Part shown: positions 12,072 to 21,845 of the stretch, piece after piece
Layout of the letters: every line of letters starts with the position of its first letter
Position numbering within the stretch: position 1 is the stretch's first letter
Source of the DNA: Nymphaea colorata
Lineage: Eukaryota > Streptophyta > Magnoliopsida > Nymphaeales > Nymphaeaceae
Assembly: GCF_008831285.2 (NCBI RefSeq)
Contig: NC_045143.1
Location: forward strand, 23,252,302 to 23,316,301
Direction of reading: 5' to 3'
Length of the DNA: 64,000 nucleotides
Notes under the pieces: model-generated
Told to the model about the DNA's origin: nothing
Seen by the model: only the letters and a program-made list of their open reading frames with translations
Database searches by the model: none
Made by a program: the position numbers and the translations under genes

Positions 12072-12643
12072 TCAACGGAAGCTTGACATAGGATCCGCAG
12101 CTTTGCCAGATCTTGCATCTGTCCACGCTTTCGCAATGGTCTTCTTCATTTCATCATCACCTTCTTCATACATGTTTTGCAGCAACAGAAGTGACCATAT
12201 GTTGAGTACTATCGAATATCACGTCCCAAAAAAAGGATTAAGCAGCATCTTTAAAAATTACCTTCATTAGATCCATTATTCCTGCCATGGGATCTTTTTC
12301 TTTGTCCATACTTGGTTTTAGCTACAATTCAAATACCAGCCTTGTTATGGCTGCAATTAGAAATAAGAGATACAATACATGACAGAAGACGACAGATAGT
12401 TACCTTATCCTCTTTGAAGTGCAAATCCATCCAATTGCCCTTGGAAGCTTTGTGCAATGTGATGATTACTTTGTTCGGCTTAACTGTAACCTTCAATTTT
12501 TCAGGCACTATTTCCTTGTTCAATTTGGGAATAGCACATCGATAGTTCTTGCCTTCGACATCATGAAATTTCACATCAACAGACATCTCCTTAAATACTG
12601 CGTCAACCTTTTCCTGATCCACACCCTCCAGTGAGACATATAA
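12072..12643 (-). pseudogene. Captured 3' part of a calcyclin-binding protein (CacyBP/SIP) gene
   Basis: Three minus-strand exons are readable: 12404-12643 (80 codons, CS domain with KFHDVEGKNYRCAIPKLNKE and KASKGNW), 12262-12321 (20 codons, KEKDPMAGIMDLMK) and 12072-12176 (34 codons plus TGA, KKTIAKAWTDARSGK). This order is the CS plus SGS part of CacyBP/Siah-interacting protein, an adaptor that links ubiquitin ligase components to client proteins. The N-terminal SIP exons are absent. The acceptor before the last exon reads AA where AG is needed (12177-12178), so normal splicing is lost. Because it lies between the Harbinger ends, antisense to the transposase genes, and is missing from the empty site, I infer capture by the transposon. 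Confidence 0.85.
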
Positions 12644-13187
12644 CTGTGATAGGATTTACAAAAAAACGCAGCAGTCAAAGCTGCCATAGAGCATCGCCGG
12701 TAACATGGAGCTTAAAGCTTCAAGAACTATCAAAGAAGAACCTAACTTATTTTGTTTGATTGGAAAACGTCTTAGTTCATAATGCCGAGCCGCTTCTAAT
12801 GAGAAATTTCCTAGTGCCGTGCGGATGCTATTTTTCTTTTCTTTGTGGAAGTTATTCCATAGTTTGGACTTGTGCTTTCTTTTGCTTACACACTTAACCT
12901 GTTACCACTTAACCTGTTAACTTACACACTCACTCTCCACTTAATCACTCTCTAACATTGCAGCGAGAGTGAGGACTTCAATTCTAGAAGAATATTTGAG
13001 ATCTGTTCATTAAACAACATTCCTTGCATCGTTGTTCATGCCCCCACAACTCTCCCATGTTCATTAAATTCCATCAGTAGTTTGATTACATCATTAGCAT
13101 TTCAATTGATTTTAACTGTTGTTCATGTTGTTGTTCATGCTAGATTTATAAATTTGTTAGTGAAGAATTATTATACAAAACGTTACC

Positions 13188-16100
13188 ATGGAAGACAGTG
13201 GTCATTGAAGAGAAAATTTGACGTGGACTGAACCACAAATGGACCACTTAGTCCAGCTTCTTGTGGAGCAGTCACGCATACCTGGCATGAAATCCGGCGG
13301 AGGTTTGAAGCCCAAAGCATACACAGCTATTGAAAAAGGAATGATGGATAGATTCGGTCCAGAATTCACGAAAGACAAAATAAAAAACAAATTGAAGTAT
13401 TCCAAACCCAACTTGACAGTGATGAAAGAAATGTTGAACACAAGTGGGTTTGGCTACGACCCAATTAACAAATGCATTGAGGTCGACCCCCAAGTATGGA
13501 ACGACTATGTTCAGGTAAATTATAAAATTAATTCTGTTACGTTTTGTCTCACATGTATTTGCTTGTGCAATATTTGAACACATGAATTTTTTCAGAAATA
13601 TCCAAATAGGAAAAAGTACAGAGGGCCAAAAGTATGGAGATACTATGATGAGTTCGCCGAGGTATATGGCGAATCTCATGCAACTGGGCAAAATGCAGTA
13701 ACATTAAACAACGTGCTACAAGCTGAGACTGAATCACTCCCATCTACACCTGCTTTCCAGAATTCACCTTCTTACATGCAGTTTGACAGTGAACAGTTGT
13801 AATGCTCGTTGGTTCGACGGGTCGGGTCGAGCTAGGGTCCAGACCCGGAACCGACCCCCACTCGCGTAAGGGCCCGACGCGAGGCCCTTCTCCCTCGCCT
13901 TTCCCTTCCTTCTTCGTTGTCTCCGGTGGTCTCCTGTGGCAGCGCAGAGGGAGGAGAGTGACGGTCGGGTGGTGGTGGCTGGAACGGCGACGGAGGTGGT
14001 AGCGGCGGCGGCGGCGGCGGCTGGGTAAACCCTCTCTCTCTCGTGCGATTTTTCTTGCTCTGCCACTCATGCCCTTTTGTCTGTTTTGCTCTCTGCCGCA
14101 CGTCCCCTCTTCTTCTCTCTCGCCATTTTCTTTCCCCTCTTTCCGCTGGTTCTCTACCGCTCGACCCTCTTCTCACTCACCCGCACTCCCCCGCCTGCTC
14201 TTTCTCTCTCTTCTCACCCCACGGCTGTTTTCCCCCTTGACCGAACCCTTCCTCTCTCTGTCTCTCCTCTCTGTCAGCGTCCCTTTTCTTTGTTTATTTC
14301 AGTTTTTTATTCCCCCACTACTACCGTGGGTCTTTCCTAGCAACAGAGTTTGTGTTAAACTTTTTGGGCGTTTGGGGTTGGTTTGCAATTTAGGGGACGT
14401 TTTTCCCCTCTTACCTGCTAGTAGGGTGTGTAGTGAGCAGCGACAGCAAGCAATCTCAAGCATTGGCACTTGATCGGACGTGTGAAGTGGTTGCTAGAAG
14501 GGTTGTAGCAGTTTGGATGCTTGTTTTGGGGTGAGCAATACCTAATCAAGCTCAAAATGATGAGTATTTATCTTTTAGAGCATGTATAATTATGGTTCTA
14601 GCATGCTAGAGCTTAGAATTGATGATTTTGGGACGCATGTTAGTAATTTTGTTTTTGGGGGAAACTTAGGATTTGCGTTGGAAAGTGATGATTCATGTAT
14701 TTAATGATCGTTTAAGCATGATGGATTAAGTTTCGAAGCTTTAAGGAAACATGGTAGAGATTGTGAGGTTGTGGGGAAGTTTTGGAACCGTCTTAGGGAG
14801 TGTAGCGCAGACTTCGGTGAACGGGTGTATCATGAAGTTATTTAGGGATATATGCATTTTGGGATGTGACTTGAGGTTGATGCCTTACTTAAAGAACGTT
14901 ATTGAGAAAGGAATTAGTGATGGTTTGATTGATGGTTGAAGGCTTTGATTATTCGAGGCGACGTCAAGACGTAAAGGAGGAGGCCTATTGGAGAGCTTGT
15001 TGGTCGACACTACCTGTCGATACCCTCTTGAGGCGATGACACGTGCCTCAAGGATTTTATTTTTGTATCTTTTCGTTTTTTTTGTTTGATTGGTGTAGGT
15101 ATCTAGTAGAAACCTTATTCTTGTTTATGTTTGCAGGTGCACCGGGCTCATCCCGTCGACCTTGAGTTCGAAGCTTGAGGCATTTTGAAGAATTTGGTGA
15201 GCGCGCCACAGGTATGGCAACTTTCCAGGCAAATTCCTGCCTGGGGCAATTGTGTGATTGGGTGCTCCTAGGATCAAGGGATCCTAGGATTATGATGTTA
15301 ATTGATTCACTATTTTGTGATTGAGTATGTGTATGTTGCTTACATGATATGAATGGGTTAGAAAGATTATTAGTCATTCGTTTTAAAAATCTTACGCATT
15401 GGCATGTGCATGCTAGAATTGATATCTTTTTAGGACAGATGAGGCGGGGTATCGAGTCGAGTGTCTCCTCGACCCCAATTGTGCATTAGAAAGCATCATA
15501 GAATGATAACTGCATAGGACAGCTACGATCCAACCGCAGATCGAAACTACTCTCTTTGGATTGGCTAAGTTTTTCGAAGAGGTGATTGACATGATTGATG
15601 TGAGGATTGATGTGATGATTGATATGAATGTGTATGTTGTTGCATATGCATTGCCATGGGCAATGATGCAAATGGATGTTTTGGAGGGTAGTTGTACCCG
15701 TATGGTATGACGGCTAGCAATGACTGTTACTGTATGTATAGACCTCATGTGGAGGTAATCGGAGGTGTGGGTGCACTCGGGAAGTGTACTAACCTCGTGT
15801 GCTAGCCAGTCATCTTGTGAATGTGTAACTATAATGATAAGAATGAATAACTAAGAGATGAGAGGCCAGTGGGATGTGGCTATGTGTTTGGGAGACGTCC
15901 CCCTTGATTGCCACTGGTCTCGCCTGTCAGAGCGCAGGCGGTGCAAGGCCCCAGGGTTCTATTGTGTGTTGTGCTTGGAGCGTTGGGCTCCTGCCTTCCC
16001 AACCTGGGTGTCCTAGGGAAGGCTGAGTATCTCACCTTGGACTTCACACATCCAGGGATGAGTGCTCTACCGCTGCAGCGGGTGAAATGGATCCATACTG

Positions 16101-17191
16101 TTATGGGCCACCACGGGGGTTGTCTCTCGGCTGTAGGCCGCCCGCGGTGTGCACGTGCCTGTGTTGCACCCACAAGAACTGTTAATGCACTAAAGTTAAT
16201 GAAAATGCAATGTGTTTGACAGAATGCATGTGACTGACGTATATGTGATTGATATGAATGCAAGTGTTATGTTTAAGCATGCTTCGCATGTGACTGATGT
16301 TGTGTTAGTGTGGCCATCAAGTGGCTTTTACGTGTCGCACTCAGACGCGACATGACGATAGATGGGTTGTTATTTGTCCCTTTATTTGAGCCTTACTTGA
16401 GAGGGTTTGGCATTTTTCTGGCTTGTTGCCATACTGCGAAGGCTGAGCCTTCAGTTGTTTTCTTTTTCAGGTTTTGGCGGACCCGGGGCTACAAGTTGAG
16501 CGGATGGCTTCACTCACGTCCTACTGGGGTGGTTTTGGCATTGTCGTTTGTAGTGCCGGCGCGTCATGTTTTGGGTTTATTGATGTTTTTTTGTTAGGCA
16601 TCAATGTTATTGATTTTGAGGCTTTTTGGTCATGCACATAGATGTGAATTTGTAGGGAAACAAAATGGTTATATCAATGAAAGTTCGCCCCATTGTTTGG
16701 TATTGCTTGGCTCATCGTCAATTTGAATTGTTTGGTAGTCACACCTCGATGCTTTATGTTTTGAGAAAAAAAAAAATAAATAGTTTGAGGATTAAAAGAT
16801 CGGGGTGTGACAACAGTCATTTACACAGACGCCAAATGATGGTACACCCCTACAATCGCCACTACCTACAACTCCTACAACTGAGAATCCGACAACCAAT
16901 ACAAGTTCACATAGGTCAAAACGGAACAGGTCAACCAATGATGACATGTATTACAATTTGTTGAACGGTATAGTTAAAAATGTGGACGCCCTAACACATA
17001 CTTCTAGAGGGTTTCAATATGCCAAATGTTGTGAAATTTTACAAGAGATGGTGGACACAGGGCTACTAGATAGTCATACAAGACTGCTGAGTCTGGACCT
17101 GTTAGGAGAGGGAACGAATTCCATGATCTTTCTCAACGTTCCACCTGAAGACCGGCTAACATGGTTGTCGCGTAGACTTGGTACTTTATAG
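13188..17191 (+). pseudogene. Harbinger ORF1: Myb/SANT-like DNA-binding protein, broken
   Basis: In PIF/Harbinger elements ORF1 is the DNA-binding partner of the transposase. Exon a (13188-13514) carries the Myb/SANT-like helices (LTWTEPQMDHLVQLLVEQSR, then YSKPNLTVMKEML). Exon b starts at 13596 after ttttttcag and continues KYPNRKKYRGPKVWRYYDEF. At 13797 the frame is cut by a 3015-bp solo LTR and resumes after the target duplication at 16818, ending at the TAG of 17189-17191. Discounting the LTR and one duplication copy leaves the frame in phase, so the insertion hit a then-open gene. The ATG at 13188 is followed by an in-frame TGA at 13206-13208 (codon 7). The next ATG lies near 13240. The C-terminal part contains the helical EILQEMVDTGLL and LNVPPEDRLTWL segments typical of this family. 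Confidence 0.85.
13798..16812 (+). mobile_element. Solo LTR (3015 bp) nested in Harbinger ORF1, copy A
   Basis: It begins TGTAATGCTCG and ends GGGGTGTGACA (TG...CA), flanked by the 5-bp repeat ACAGT (13793-13797 and 16813-16817). The left 400 bp is GC-rich with GGGTCGGGTCGAG-type repeats, a (CGG)n run near 14003-14021 and then CT-rich sequence. The right two thirds is ordinary AT-balanced DNA. There is no gag-pol, primer site or polypurine tract, so it is a solo LTR left by LTR-LTR recombination, or a non-coding element. A relative lies inverted at 45327-48037. LTRs of 2.5-4 kb with TGT...ACA ends are seen in some plant chromoviruses of Ty3-gypsy type; that lineage call is inference. The open frames inside are not credible genes. 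Confidence 0.85.
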
Positions 17192-17438
17192 GTAAGATTC
17201 CATATTTGTTAGTAGAATTATTTGTATGATTCATTTGGCACAATAACATTTGTTGTATGTTTTTCTTATAATTCCATGATCTTCCATGTAGTGTGAAATT
17301 GTTGTTATTGAAGCAATCTGTTTATGTTCTTCATCATGATCTTGTCCTGCAATCCTTTCTTTTTTGTTGTGCTGAAACACATGTTGGAAATTATGTTATT
17401 CAATAAACATCCTTACATGTACATGCAGTTTAGTCAAA

Positions 17439-18860
17439 ATGATTGATGTTGACATGTTCGAAGATGACGATGAACGAGTGCTTTTCATCATTCGAATGGT
17501 TTTTGTGTTTGTCTTCTTTTGGTTAAAAGACCAACCATCATCTAGGAGGATTGTTCATCCATTTCGAGATGCTGGTACATCTTTTGTCCAACTTATGCTT
17601 CACGGTCATCCTAGAAATTGTTTGGACTTACTTCGTATGGAATGACATACATATATGAGACTGTGTAACATTCTAAGGGATAGAAATTTGTTGGAGGATG
17701 CTCGTGACATTACCGTAGAAGAACAAGTAGCTATATTGCTTTTGACAATTGGACATAATGAACGGAATCGTGCTGTTCAAAATACGTTTCAACATTCCGG
17801 ACAAACAATAAGTAAATATGTCAGCCTAGTGCTACGAGCGATATGTATACTGGGTAAGGATTACGTTCGGCGGCCCAATGATGAGATGATGCCAGCACAT
17901 ATTCGACATTCTAAACGATTCTTTCCATATTTTGAGGTAATTTCATCATCTTGAACTCAACATGACACATACAACAAGACATACTACAACATGACTAACT
18001 AGTTGCCTTGTCATATAGAATTGTTTAGGAGCAATCGATGGCACACATATACCTGCATGGGTCCCAGCTTCAGATCAAGCAAGGTTTCGCAATAGAAAAG
18101 GTTTCGTTTCTCAAAACGTCATGGCTGTAGTCGGATTAGATACTAGATTCCACTACGTTTTGGCTGGATGGGAAGGAAGTGCAACAGACTCAAGAGTATT
18201 GTACAATGCACTAGATCATGAAACAGACCCATTTGTTGTCCCAGAAGGTACGTAGTTCCACCAACCAATTCACTCTTTTAAGAAGCATGTATCAATGTAG
18301 AAATAAATTTTGTTCAATTGTAGGAAAATTTTATCTGGCTGATGGGGGGTATCCAAACATTGTCGGCTTGCTTACACCTTATCGAGGACATCGTTATCAT
18401 ATGTCTGAGTTTAACACTCGGGGAGCACGCTCACCTAGAACAGAAGAAGAATTATTCAATCATAGGCATTCATCACTTCGAAATACAGTAGAAAGAACTT
18501 TTGGCATGTTGAAAGGTCGTTTTCCAATATTGAAAATGCAAGTTCAGTATCCATTCCAAAAACAAGCTCAAATCGTTCTAGCTACATGTGTATTACACAA
18601 CTTCATAATTGAACACAATCCAAATGCCGAGCAATTTGATGATGAAGATGCACCTTCGACTGATAACTTCGTCTTAAGCGAACCTGAAATTGCAAGCCAA
18701 ACACATCAGCGAGGAAGCAACAATGCTTTGAGAGCAGCTATATCATCTCAAATGTTTACAGATTATCAATTGAATAGTAAGTTTGTTTATAAATGTTGAC
18801 CAATTTTTTAGGTTTGATTGTCTGACATTTGTTTTCTTTTCAACAGGACAACGAAGATGA
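17439..18860 (+). pseudogene. Harbinger ORF2: DDE transposase/nuclease (HARBI1-like), one in-frame stop
   Basis: Exons are 17439-17936, 18019-18247 and 18324-18776, with a short last exon from 18847. The DDE_Tnp_4 triad is visible: Asp in [14 protein letters not shown], Asp in [12 protein letters not shown], and Glu in SSLRNTVERTFGMLKGRF, with YLADGGYPN between the last two. Upstream is the helical region EEQVAILLLTIGHNERNR. An in-frame TGA at 17643-17645 interrupts the N-terminal helical domain; CGA at this place would fit the family, so a C-to-T change is likely. With the good gtaagt donor at 18777 and the caacag acceptor, the frame ends at TGA 18858-18860. An alternative donor (gtttgt at 18781) would instead join it in frame to the downstream domain. 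The catalytic residues themselves are unbroken. Confidence 0.88.
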
Positions 18861-19183
18861 TGCCCCGCCGAAAGTACTATGTGGTTTTCGAAGGGTGTGA
18901 GCGAGGCATATATGATAGCTGGGAGCGGTGCCAACCATTAGTCTATCGGTACAAGGGTGCCATCTTCAGATCGTTTGATTCCTTAGAAGTAGCAGAAAAT
19001 CACATGTATGAGTATCTCCAGAACAAGTATGGTGTGCAAGTACGCAGGTCTCCACTCATTGAAGATGTCATTGCAAAGCATGATATAGAAGACACGAAGA
19101 TTGAAAAACGGAAGTGCAACCACAAATGTTGGATTACTTGTTTTGTGATTATATGTTTTCTTTGTTGGATATGTACTCATTAA
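18857..19183 (+). CDS. Small protein with an RNase H1 N-terminal/viroplasmin-type domain and a C-terminal hydrophobic tail
   Basis: 108 codons are open from ATGATG at 18857 to TAA at 19181-19183. Residues 5-50 match the pattern of the Cauli_VI/RNase H1 N-terminal hybrid-binding fold: RKYYVVFEGCERGIYDSW, a central YRYKGAIFRSF, then SLEVAENHM. Residues about 91-106 (CWITCFVIICFLCWI) would make a tail membrane anchor. Its first ATG overlaps the transposase stop as ATGA (18857-18860). It is therefore either a separate third ORF of the Harbinger element or, through the alternative donor at 18781, a C-terminal extension of the transposase. I do not recall this domain as a standard part of PIF/Harbinger. 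In RNase H1 it binds RNA/DNA hybrids and double-stranded RNA. Its role here is unknown. Confidence 0.65.
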   Translation: MMPRRKYYVVFEGCERGIYDSWERCQPLVYRYKGAIFRSFDSLEVAENHMYEYLQNKYGVQVRRSPLIEDVIAKHDIEDTKIEKRKCNHKCWITCFVIICFLCWICTH

Positions 19184-19950
19184 ACTTTTTTTTTTTCTTA
19201 GTAGAAAATACACTCTCTTGTGGATTCGTACTCATGTAACTTTTGTGGAGATGTACTTTAATGGATAAAACTTCGTTATGCTTTATTTGTTCATTTCGTC
19301 AACAATTTTTGTTTAATGCTTTTGGAAACAAATATATAACTTTTGCTGTTGTAGATGCTCTCAAGAAGGTGCTTTCTGTTGTAATGTGTTGCTGGATATT
19401 TCTTTTTGCTTTTTGTTACATATATCATGTGAATGGTCGTCTTTTAATGAATTGTTCGTATGGTGATTTGTTTTGGGATGATTCATGAAGAAATATATGG
19501 GTTCTGCAGTCCATTTTTTGTTTATTGGTTTTGGCTTGGTGGTGTGTTTTGGTAATCTGTACATATAAGAACCAGTGATAAGGTGATGATCTTTCTCGTT
19601 AGATGTTTCGGCTTCTTGACACAAGCTTTTGTGGCATTTATAAAGAGTGGTGATCTTTTGTTGTTTTGGAAGATCACATTCCTACTCCTTCCAACGTCAG
19701 ATTGGAGAGGAGAAAAAAAAACAACATTTTTCAGGTTAAATTTTTCCTGTGCATCAAACAGGGTTAAATTTACCACGTTAAATTCCTCATGTTCATCAAA
19801 CAGGGTTAAATTTACCACGTTAAATTTCACCCGATAATCAAACAGGGCCTCGTTTTGGAAGAGGGTGAAATTTCATCCACTAAATTTTTCTAGAAAAATT
19901 TACCCTGGTAAAATTACCGCGTTAAATTTTTCTCGCCCATCAAACGGACC
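19184..19950. repeat. 3' non-coding and subterminal repeat region of the Harbinger element
   Basis: From about 19735 the motif catcaaacagggttaaattt and its variants recur at least three times up to 19850. Near 19935-19946 comes ctcgcccatcaaacgg, the right inverted terminus. 19184-19700 is AT-rich and shows no gene. Iterated subterminal motifs fit transposase binding, by inference. Confidence 0.7.
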
Positions 19951-19985
19951 CTAAGAAAGATTCTTTTGGAGTGAGATGTCCCATG

Positions 19986-20330
19986 CGTTCAGGAGATGAG
20001 CGCAGACGATGAGCACGAAGAAAAAGGTGAAAAGGATTAGGTCCAAAACCAGAGTCGGAGGAGAAAGGCAGTTCGGGGGAGGAGAGAAAAACGGGGTCGA
20101 GGGCTCGGGATCGGGAGCGGGAGGGGCTGTCCTGTCGTGTATGTTCCAGCGTGAAACAGAAATTGAATTTATAGTCCTGTTCAATCGTCGTGTCCAGCCT
20201 GTTCGGTGTCCAACTTTTGATGAAGAAATCAACTCAATAGGACACGTGTGTCCTGTAGCCATCAAACTTAAGAAAGATTCTTTTGGTGTGAGATTTAAGA
20301 AAGATTCTTTTGGTGTGAGATGTCCCACGA
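19986..20330. repeat. Right copy of the duplicated segment, with the preserved empty site
   Basis: It is similar to 10746-10998 from gttcaggag through gtcctgtagccatcaaac, and then continues straight into ttaagaaagattcttttgg without a transposon. Compared with the left copy it has an extra stretch of about 40 bp around 20211-20252. It also has an internal 27-bp duplication at 20268-20294 and 20295-20321. It serves as a built-in pre-insertion reference for the Harbinger element. Confidence 0.82.
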
Positions 20331-21560
20331 TCGCTGCCATTCAACGTGTTTCCTCTAGCTATAGTGATTGCTAGAAAACAAAAGACAAGTTCATCGGTGC
20401 AAAACAAAACGCACCCGTTTTTTTTCATATCCTCATCAAATTATGACCGCCTTTCCTCTTCCTTTTCTTTACCTGCTAAGAGTGCAGTGGGATGTTGTCC
20501 CCTCATGCAGATGGGTTCGTGGAACAGTGCTGCCAAAAGAAAACATAAATCACCTTGAGGCTTGAGGCATGTTACCTACTGCATAGTTAGCAAACCCATG
20601 AATCGTTCTGGGATCGGCAGCCAAGGTGACTCGTTAGAGTTAGGTATTTTATTGTGGCAGTCTTCAAAGAGGAAAATTTTGAAAAAAAAAAAGCTCTCTC
20701 TTCTCCTTATCTTCCCTTTCTCTCTCTTTCTCTTTTTTTCAAACCTAACTTAGAGATTCCAACCCGACCCGACCAGACCTGAGGTTTTTGAAAGTCAGGC
20801 ATAAACAAGCTGAACCTTGAATCGTGGCCAGGCTTTTAGCCGATTCTAGTTACTGAGGGGATTCGTGAGTTGGACCACCGAGTTTGCCAACTATGGCCTA
20901 CCCCATTGTACTGAATGGGGTAAAAAGGCAACCTTTTAGGGTTTGTCACATTGTCAGACTTGTGAATGGTTTGTGAGGCCGGGTTAAAGGGTGCTATTTT
21001 ATAGAATTTATGGCAACTCATAAAAGCTTTTATGTTGTGCCATGTATAGATGCTAAGAATTGCGTCTTGAAGGTGAGCTAGGTAAATTTGAGGTCACTGC
21101 TTCGGAAAGTGGTTAAGCTTCTCACAGATGAGAAGAGTAAAGAACAAATTTTGGCTAAGCTGGATGAAAATATATCTAGAAGGTAAAATTGTGTGCAATT
21201 GACCTCTGCCTAGCATCTTAAGTGCCAGTAGCAGATCTTCTATTCGCTGAAGACGTCATGGCATCACATAATTTAATCTTCAATGAACTGAACTTTGGAC
21301 AGCGTGCCTCACGGCAGAATATATATTATCCATGGCTTAGTGCGCAACTCTTTGCTGTTGTTGGAAAGTGTCGTCCAACTTGCTTGCAATGGTAGGACCA
21401 ACATAATCATGTCTAAATGGATTCTTCTATGTCAGGCAGATTCAACATGATTATCTACAGCCTCAAAGGGGAAGAACATTCATTTCCTTCACTTATCTTT
21501 ACTTTCAATCAAATTGCCTCCTAAAATGAAAAATAATAGCATTATTAAAAAATGGCTCCC
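20331..21560. other. Intergenic, nothing recognised
   Basis: There is a pyrimidine-rich run with poly-A near 20680-20740, and otherwise mixed sequence without a domain-bearing frame. Confidence 0.4.
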
Positions 21561-21564
21561 CTTT

Positions 21565-21845
21565 ACAAGGGATTTGGATGATAATCTAAAACAATGTTTT
21601 GGGCGACAAAACCTGGTTTTACCTAAAACACCATTTTAAGAGTGTTGTGATGACATTAAAATTGGGTTTTTTCAAAACTTGGTTTTCCTGAAAAACCTGC
21701 TTTCACATAGGTTTTTCATATGAGATTGATTTTTTCCTCTAAACAACGTTTTTCACTTTTCATCCAAACATCTATACCAATTTTACAAAACTGGGTTTTG
21801 AACTAGGTTTTCAAAAACTTGGTTTTGGCAAAACCAAGTTTGTTG
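21565..21845. repeat. MITE-like repeat built of aaaacttggtttt motifs
   Basis: The motif aaaacYtggtttt occurs repeatedly in both orientations (for example 21609-21620, 21676-21687, 21818-21829). The stretch begins near gatttggatgataatc, and an inverted counterpart ttcatccaaacatct lies at 21757-21771. Such tttggatga termini recur at 25537-25727. The boundaries and the target duplication are uncertain. Confidence 0.45.

Larger units (their letters stand above)
10999..19950 (+). mobile_element. PIF/Harbinger transposon (8952 bp with a nested solo LTR; about 5.9 kb without it)
   Basis: The ends are inverted repeats: GGCCCCGTTTGATGGGCGAG on the left, and GGTCCGTTTGATGGGCGAGA read inward from the right. 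Both sides carry CTA (10996-10998 and 19951-19953). In the neighbouring paralogous repeat the uninterrupted site reads TTA (20268-20270), the usual PIF/Harbinger target. Inside, in order, are subterminal palindromes, a leader-like exon region, an antisense CacyBP fragment, ORF1 with a Myb/SANT-like domain, ORF2 with a DDE_Tnp_4-type transposase, a small third ORF, and subterminal aaatttaccacgttaaattt-type repeats. ORF1 and ORF2 each have one in-frame TGA and ORF1 is split by an LTR, so this copy is not autonomous. Confidence 0.9.

Noticed and set aside
12329-12622. CacyBP as an independent host gene
   Set aside because: It lies between the Harbinger ends, is missing from the paralogous empty site, lacks its N-terminal exons, and has a destroyed acceptor.
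13744-14473. Several overlapping open frames in the GC-rich start of solo LTR A
   Set aside because: They are compositional, low-complexity (Arg/Pro/Ser) and overlap in several frames on both strands. They lie inside an LTR.
15880-16263. Open frames with gene-like composition inside solo LTR A, also visible in copy B
   Set aside because: They are shared because the LTRs are related. The frames differ between the two copies and carry no known domain.
18857-19183. Endogenous caulimovirus insertion
   Set aside because: Only the viroplasmin-type fold is present, in the context of a Harbinger element. No movement, coat or reverse-transcriptase domain is nearby, and the same fold is the normal N-terminus of RNase H1.
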